From the NCBI RefSeq assembly GCF_023159225.1, contig NC_063162.1:86147438-86211437 (forward strand): a DNA stretch of 64,000 bases, read 5' to 3'. How positions within the stretch are numbered: the first letter of the stretch is position 1; the number at the start of each line of letters is the position of its first letter. Below, in pieces: positions 57,501 through 64,000 of this stretch. Under the pieces are notes generated by a model. The model was not told the DNA's origin. It searched no databases and saw only the letters and a program-made list of their open reading frames with translations. A program made the position numbers and the translations under genes. The stretch comes from Perognathus longimembris pacificus. Lineage: Eukaryota; Chordata; Mammalia; Rodentia; Heteromyidae.

Positions 57501-60500
57501 AGTTCTTAGTTTTTGATGGCTTAACTTTGATATGCCTGGGACTTTTTATTCTCCTTGGAACTCTTACATAATCTAATTTGAAGATTTTACTTGTAAAAAT
57601 ATTGCTCTTGATTCACACATTATACTTTCTGCTTCTGGAACTCTTTGTTTTGTTTGTTTGTTTTTGTTTTTGCCAGTTCTGGGGCTTGAACTCCGGCCTG
57701 GGCACTGTCCCTGTCTTCTTTTTGCTCAAGGCTAGCACTCTACCACTTGAGCTACAGCACCACTTCCAACGTTTTCTGTTTATGTGGTGCTGAGGAATCA
57801 AACACAGGGCTTCATGTATACGAGGCGAGCACTTACCAGTAGGCCATATTCCCAACCTGCTTCTGGAATTCTTATTAGAAATAACTTAGAGTTTCTTATT
57901 CTGTTGTCTCATTTTTTTTATCTTATATTTTGCATCCTTTGTGAATTTTTGAATCCTGAAAGTTTTTGTATATGTTGACTTACGGTTACTATTTCTTCAC
58001 ATCATCCTAAAAAAAAAAAAATGGTTTGTGGCCAGTCCTGGGGCTTGGACTCAGGGCCTGAGCATTGTTCCCTGGCTTCCTTTTTGCTCAAAGCTAGCAC
58101 TCTACCACTTGAGCCACAATGCCACTTCCCGCTTTTTCTGTTCATGTGGTGCTGAGGAATCGAACCCAGGGCTTCATGCAAGGTGAGCACTCTACCACTA
58201 AGCCATATTCTCAGCCCCTGTACACAGTTTTTAAAAACTAATTTGATTTGCTTTTTGTTTATGTGGTACCAAGGAATTGAACCTAGGGCCTCAACTCATG
58301 CTAAGCAAGCACTCTACCACTAAGTCACATTCCCAACCCCTGTCATCTGTAATTTGTAAAGAAATAGCTTTTTAAAACTGGGTGCAGGGCTGGGAATATG
58401 GCCTAGTGGTAAAGTACTCCCCTTGTATACATGAAGCCCTGGGTTCGATTCCTCAGCACCACATACATAGAAAAAGCCGGAAGTGGCGCTGTGGCGCAGT
58501 GGTAGAGTGCTAGCCTTGAGCAGAAAGAAGCCAGGGACAGTGCTCAGGCCTGTGTTCAAGCCCCAGGACTGGCCAAAACAAAACAAAAAACTGGGTGCCT
58601 GTGGCTCAAGTGGTTAGAGCGCTAGTCTAGAGCATAAAGAGCTCAAGGACAGCATCTAGGCCCTGAGTTCAAGTCCCACGACTGACCAGTTTTTTGCCAG
58701 TCCTGGCAAACAAAAAAAAGCAAAAGTGGGTGCCAGTGGCTCATGCCTGTAACCCTAGTTGCTCAGGGTGAGATTTGAAGATCACAGTTCAAAGCCAGCC
58801 CAGGCAGAAAAGTGAGACTCTTAACTCCAATTAACCACCAGAAAACTGGAAGTGGCACTGTGGCTCAAGTGGTAGAGCATTAGCCTTGAGCTGAAATGCT
58901 CAGGGTCAGCATCCAGGCCCAGAGTTCAAGCCCCATGACCAGTAAAAAAGGAATCCACTGGGTGACAATGACTCATGCCTGTAATTCTGTGTAATTCATT
59001 ATGCCCTGGTACTTTAGCTTCTGCATATGAGAGAAAACATGCACTGTTTTGTCTTTCTGAGCTTGGCTTACGTCACTTAACATGATTTGTTCTAGATCCA
59101 TCTATTTCCTTGCAATTGACATAAAGTTATTCTAATGGCTGTATAAAATTCCATTGTGTATAGGTACCACAATTTTTGGATCCACTCACCTATTGTGGGG
59201 CATCTGGGCTTTTTGCATAGCTTGGCTATTGTGAATAGTTCAGCAGTGAATGTGGATGTGTAAGTCCTTATGGTTTTCTGCTTGGTAAAACCTAGTTTTT
59301 GTTTTGTTTTTGCCAGTCCTGAAGCTTGAACTCAGGGCCTTGGGCACTATCCCTGAGCTGCTTTTGCTCAAGGCTAGCACTTTACCACCTGAGCCATAGC
59401 ACCACTTCTGGCTTTTTCTTTTTTCTGTTTATGTGATACTGAGGAATCCAACCCAGGGCTTCATGGATGCTAGGCAAGCACTATATCACTAAAGCCACGT
59501 TCCCAGCCCTGTAAAACCTATTTTAACTTTAAAAATTAAACATTTTAGTGGGCAGTGAGCTTTGACAATTGGATTGTTGTTTAAACAATTCCTTGTGTCT
59601 TAATTTTCAGAAATACCTTTTTACTTCTGTTCATGACCCCATACTTGGGCTCTGGCTAATTATTGACCAGAATTTCCTGATTACAGGTGAGAATCGATGG
59701 CAACAGTAGAAATCTACCTAGACTCCTGTAAATATCGTTAACAGTGGATAAATATTATTACCTAATTAGAATAAAAGTATAGGTATGAGTATCACCTTAT
59801 TTAAAGTGAATTATGGACTGATCCTTTGTCTAGTCAAAAACATTTCAGAGGCAGATGTGGTACATGCCTATAATTGCAGGAGGCAGAGCCAGGAGGTTAG
59901 TTTGAGGCTACTCTAGGCTACATAATAATCATAATACAATAGTAGTTACTTTTTGGGTTGTTTCAGAGTCTAGGAGATGGAAAGCTGAGGACTAGCCTTG
60001 TTCATCTCAAGTCTGGGTTGGTCGGTAGGTCCAAAGGAAATGCAGGTAGAGATGGGAGAAGAGATTGATTTCCTTAGGGATAATTGCTAGCTCTATTTCC
60101 TCAGATTCCCTTCTGTCCTAAATGGTGGTGATAACTTCACATTGCTAGTTCCTAGTCCTTCCCTTTAAACCTTCCTTATCAGCAGTAGATCACAGGGCAA
60201 GTACACAACCAATAATAAGCCCAACACTTGGAAGGCAGAGGCAGGACAATTGCTAGTTCAAGGTCAGCCTGAGTAGTGAAATGCTGTCTCAGAAAAACAC
60301 AAAATTCCATTCATTTCTCTTCAGAATCTCATAAGAGCATACTTTCTACTTGAGGATCATAACTGGAAAGCATCTGTTTGGACACAACATGTTTTCTGTC
60401 TACACACCTACAAATAGGAATAGTTCTGAGGTAATTAATAGATTTCAAAGAAATTGATTATTGTAACTGTCTTTGCTTTTTTTTTTTGTTTTGTTTTGTT

Positions 60501-61382
60501 TTTTGGTCAGTCATGGGGCTTGAACTCTGGGCCTGGGCGTTTCCCGTGAGCTCTAAAGTTCAAGGCTAGTGCTCCACTACTTGAGCCACAGTGCCACTTT
60601 CAAGTTTCTGGTAGTTAATTGGAGAAAAGAGTCTCATGGACTTTCCTGGCTGGCTTTCAACCATGATCCTCATCTCAGTCTCCTGAGTAGTTAGGATTAC
60701 AGGTATGAGCTACCTGCACCCAGCTTTAACTGCTTATTTTCCTTTGCTTATTCAAGTGCATGTAAATGCACAGCTGCACATTAAAAAAAATTATGACTTA
60801 TCCCATACTTTGAGTTTCATTTGGATTGCCAAAATGAAATCAAGCTTTAAGAAGCTCAGGGACAGTGCCCAGTCCCAGAGTTAAAAAAACAAAACAAAAC
60901 AAAACAAAAAACCCAACAAAATATAAGGTCCTGAGCTCAAGCCCCAGTACTGGTGTACACATGCACACACACACGACACAAGCATCTTTCAGAAGAAGCT
61001 CCCTACTCTTTACTTCATGTAATTAACATACATTTAGTAAACGTGTACTGTGTATCTAGCAGTCATCTAGCTACCATACGTACCTCAAAGAAAAGTTTGT
61101 ACCCAATGAGGAGGAAGTAAAGGCAAAGACATTTTACATATCTAGGGAAAAGAATAGCCAATACTATGAGGCAATATCCAATTAAGTGTTAAATAAGTGG
61201 TAGAGTGTGTTGATGGTATCTTTTCCCCTCATCTGTGAAGTACTCACAGAAAGCTTCCTTTATTATTTTTTATTTCTTTGTTGGTCGTGGGGCTTGAACT
61301 CTGGGCCTGGGCGCTGTCCCTGAGTTCTTTATCTCAAGGTGGGTGCGCACACGTGCGTGCACGCACACACACACACTATATA

Positions 61383-61417
<35 letters not shown>

Positions 61418-61614
61418 TCTCAACATTCTAACATGCTTACCTCATTTCTAGATTCATTGGTCTTCTCTGTCTCCCAGTCAGGTTTAGCTGCTATTTTGCT
61501 GTCATCTTCATTACTCTGCTGGAGTGATTTCCTCTTCTGGGCTGACACTCTTTCCTCACATTGGGAATTGTGATCTACAGCTTCACTCTGCTGTCTTAGT
61601 ACTACTTCAGTATC
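54507..61614 (-). CDS. NFE2L3: NFE2L3 (NRF3), 3' two coding exons only
   Basis: Two exons in phase 0: 61441-61614 (58 codons, from DTEVVLRQQSE to ESRNE) and 54507-55715 (402 codons, EISLDIPPL to the stop), joined by GT..AG. This is roughly the last two thirds of a protein of nearly 700 aa; the N-terminal exons lie beyond the right edge. NRF3 is a CNC-bZIP factor that pairs with small MAF proteins at antioxidant-type elements and is held in the ER before processing. Visible: a DSGLS phosphodegron-type motif (about 55298), CNC region VRMPVDSFNSMLSRHYLTDLQ, basic region RRRGKNKVAAQNCRKRKLD, a leucine zipper over the next 40 residues, and a C-terminal VLIVPKEL tail typical of NRF1/NRF3. It converges with HNRNPA2B1. 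Confidence 0.96.
56005..57145. repeat. Composite SINEs in NFE2L3 intron
   Basis: 56005-56215, 56226-56410 and 56440-56645 on plus (the last diverged), and about 56935-57140 on minus. Confidence 0.65.
57675..58340 (-). repeat. ID-dimer SINEs in NFE2L3 intron
   Basis: 57675-57860 and 58032-58218 are dimers; 58245-58340 is a left-unit fragment (GGAATTGAACCTAGGGCC, CATTCCCAACCCC). Confidence 0.8.
58386..58945 (+). repeat. ID dimer and composite SINEs in NFE2L3 intron
   Basis: 58386-58578 is a dimer flanked by AAAACTGGGTGC. 58580-58700 is a right-unit piece, 58725-58945 a composite. Confidence 0.8.
58985..59295 (-). mobile_element. L1 ORF2/3' fragment in NFE2L3 intron
   Basis: Antisense L1 text: CTAGATCCATCTATTTCC, AAATTCCATTGTGTATAGG, GCTTGGCTATTGTGAATAG. 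Interrupted on its right by an ID dimer (59300-59510). Confidence 0.75.
59300..60725. repeat. Further SINEs in NFE2L3 intron
   Basis: 59300-59510 ID dimer (minus). 59840-59940 and 60220-60300 B1-like monomers (plus; ACTTGGAAGGCAGAGGCAGG). 60495-60725 composite (minus). A fragment of the right ID unit recurs near 61275-61345. Confidence 0.72.
61344..61415. repeat. (CA)n/(TA)n microsatellite near NFE2L3 splice donor
   Basis: Alternating purine-pyrimidine run: GCGCACACGTGCGTGC, then CACACACACACA, then about 30 nt of TA. It ends about 20 bp from the donor of the NFE2L3 penultimate exon (61435-61440). Confidence 0.85.
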
Positions 61615-61837
61615 CTGTAGAAGTACCCAAAAATGTGCTTAGTAGAAATCCATTAGTCCATCAAGTACATAAATCTTTAAAATGGCATTTTACTTATTGT
61701 TAGTGACCTACAAGTCACAAGCTTAGACTAGCATTTCATTAATTTGTATCAAAGAAACATTTAATTCTGAAACAAAGGTCAGTTTATATACTGTTTTTTA
61801 AGTTTTATGAATCAACCTTTTCTTTCTTTTTTCTTTT

Positions 61838-64000
61838 TTTGCCAGTCCTGGGCCTTGGACTCAGAGCCTGAGCACTGTCCCTGGCTTCTTTTTGCTCAAG
61901 GCTAGCACTCTGCCACTTGAGCCACAGCACCACTTCTGGCCGTTTTCTATATATGTGGTGCTGGGGAATCGAACCCAGGGCTTCATGTATACGAGACAAG
62001 CACTCTTGCCACTAGGCCATATCCCGAACCCTGAATCAAGCTTTTCTTCTCAGCAGAATGTTATGTGCATTCATAAGTCCCCTGAATTTAATATATATGC
62101 ACTTTTAAGATTAAATTTGGGAGTTAATGTTCTTAGCCGCAGTTTTTACTTAGTTCTCTAAATTGGAAGTAAACATTGATCAAATATAAATACACAAACT
62201 GGTGGCTCACACCTGTAATCCTAGCTACTCAAGAGGTTGAGATCTGAGGGAAACATCCAGTCAGACTAGGCAGACAAAACAGACTCTGATTTCTAATTAA
62301 CCAGCAAAAAAAAGGCCAAGTTGGAGTCATGGCTCAAGTAGAATGTCAGCTATGAACAAAAAAGTTGTACTAGAACTCATGCCCTGAATTCAAGTCCCAG
62401 CACACACACACACACACACACACACGATCTGGGAAATAGTTATGCCCTGCTTTTTACTGTTTATTTTGGAGATGGAGTCTAGAGAACTTTTTTCTGCTGG
62501 GGCTAGCCTTGAACCTCTATCTTCAAGCTTCCTGAGTAGCTAGAATTACAGGTGTGAGCCACAGTGTTCAACTGAGTTGACTTCACTTTTCTAAAATCAG
62601 GAAAACTATTTTCTTTTAATTTTGGTGCCCATCCTGGGTCTTGAATGCAGGGTCTCAGTACTGTCCCTGAACATTAAAAAAAAAAAAAATCTGTGGCTCT
62701 ACCCCTTGAGCCTCAACTTTATTTTTGGCTTTTTGGTGGTTAACTGAAGATAAGAGTCCCATGGACTTTCCAACTGGGTTGGTTTTAAACTGCAATCCTC
62801 AGATCTCAGCCTCCTGAGTAGTTAGGATTACAGGTATAAAACCATTAGCCTCCAGCTATTTTCTCATTTTTATTTAAACAATATTTTGTATATATCTCAT
62901 ACTAGGATTTGAACAAAGGACCTTGTACCTGCTACGCAGGCACTACTTGCCATTTGAGTCATATAGCTGATGACATGCATACATTTGAGACATTGATGCA
63001 AAGAAAAATATCTCTGGCTTTCCTGCCAAAAATTAATTCAATCATGAGGAAGCATCACAAAACTGAGGGCCATTTTACAAAATATCTGACTGATAATCTT
63101 TTTTTTTTTCTGGTTATAAAACTTTATTACAGTGGGCTGGGGATATGGCCTAGTGGCAAGTGTGCTTTCCTCTAATACATGAAGCCCTGGGTTCGATTCC
63201 CCAGCACCACATATACAGAAAACTGCCAGAAGTGGCGCTGTGGCTCAAGTGGCAGAGTGCTAGCCTTGAGCAAAAAGAAGCCAGGGACAGTGCTCAGGCC
63301 CTGAGTCCAAGGCCCAGGATTGGCAAAAAAACAAACAAAACAAAAAAACCAAAACTGTTTATTACATTTGATTCTTTGACATAGCAACCTTCTACAAACT
63401 CATGTGCTTCAAAGGGTAGTTAGGGTCACTCAAATATTCCCTTTTACCCAGAGTCAAAAGTACTGTAGCCAAAATTGTGCCATCTTAAAATCAGCCCATG
63501 TCTCAAAAACAAGGTTTTACAAGCCCCATAGTTTCTGATAAAAGTGAAGGATGAACAATTAGTACCTAAGAAAGAAACAGAAAAATAACCAAGTCTTTGA
63601 GCTTTATCCCCTTGTTGCATTTTTTAAAATAAGTGGAAAAATTTCTTCCCACTTATTGTTAATACTTTGTTATAGAGGTTTCTTCTTACTCCTATGACAT
63701 CATTATCATAATCTCTAACAGCCAAAATAAAATCTTGAGCAGATTTTCAGTGGCTACTATTTCTAAAAGAAGGTCCTGTTCAAGCACAAATGCCACCCTC
63801 CTTAGGTATACACTCTCCTTAGGTAATTTTTTCTTTTCTATATATGTGGTGCTGAGGAATCAAACCCAGGGCTTCATGTATATGAGGCAAGCACTCACCA
63901 CTAGGCCATATTCCCAGCCCCTACACTGAGTAATTTGAGTTCTTAATTCTTTTCAACTTATTACTTAAATTAACTGAAGTTCTTATATAAATGTGATTGA
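61838..64000. repeat. SINEs in the next NFE2L3 intron
   Basis: 61838-62032 ID dimer (minus); 62195-62400 composite (plus) followed by (CA)n at 62401-62425; 62440-62575 and 62620-62860 composites (minus); 62885-62980 ID-type fragment; 63136-63350 ID dimer (plus); 63830-63922 left ID unit (minus). 63360-63820 shows no gene or repeat that I recognise. Confidence 0.75.

Overview
This is mammalian nuclear DNA. It has spliced genes with consensus splice sites, a CpG-island promoter, L1 remnants, class I endogenous retroviruses (ERVs) and very many SINEs. Two SINE designs dominate: a dimer of two tRNA-like (ID-type) units with an A-rich tail, and a B1-like head joined to the same right-hand ID unit. 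This points to a rodent. I favour the Geomyoidea (kangaroo rats, pocket mice, pocket gophers), but that placement is from memory of SINE types and not proven here.

Layout. 1-31 kb is gene-poor retroelement territory. Three gammaretrovirus-like proviruses of one family lie on the minus strand: 1-4824 (runs off the left edge), 9376-11907 and 18221-22680. Solo or partial LTRs of several other families, an older internal fragment of the same ERV family in the opposite direction (about 6740-8140), L1 pieces and SINEs lie between them. None of the proviruses shows an env gene between integrase and the 3' LTR where that part is visible, and all have broken gag/pol. Two of the three carry a non-coding block in place of most of gag-pol, which is a VL30-like arrangement.

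31-62 kb is a gene-dense block matching the NFE2L3-HNRNPA2B1-CBX3 cluster of human 7p15, here in reverse orientation. CBX3 (HP1 gamma) is complete on the minus strand (coding 32330-39994, 5 coding exons, 183 aa). HNRNPA2B1 is complete on the plus strand (coding 42333-49631; 341 aa for A2, 353 aa with the 36-nt B1 exon). They are head-to-head across a CpG island at about 40.5-43.1 kb, the counterpart of the ubiquitous chromatin opening element known in human. NFE2L3 (NRF3) is on the minus strand, tail-to-tail with HNRNPA2B1. Its last two exons (61441-61614 and 54507-55715) are present and its 5' exons lie beyond the right edge.

How the genes relate: CBX3 is a heterochromatin reader, HNRNPA2B1 an RNA-processing protein and NFE2L3 a CNC-bZIP transcription factor. 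They are neighbours rather than a pathway; the shared promoter links the expression of the first two. A processed RPS29 pseudogene fragment lies at about 30.2 kb. I saw no CRISPR, bacterial or unknown multi-gene system. The most unusual material is the ERV family: identical LTRs in one copy, recombinant non-coding interiors with a captured host SINE, and an open hydrophobic leader in frame with Gag.
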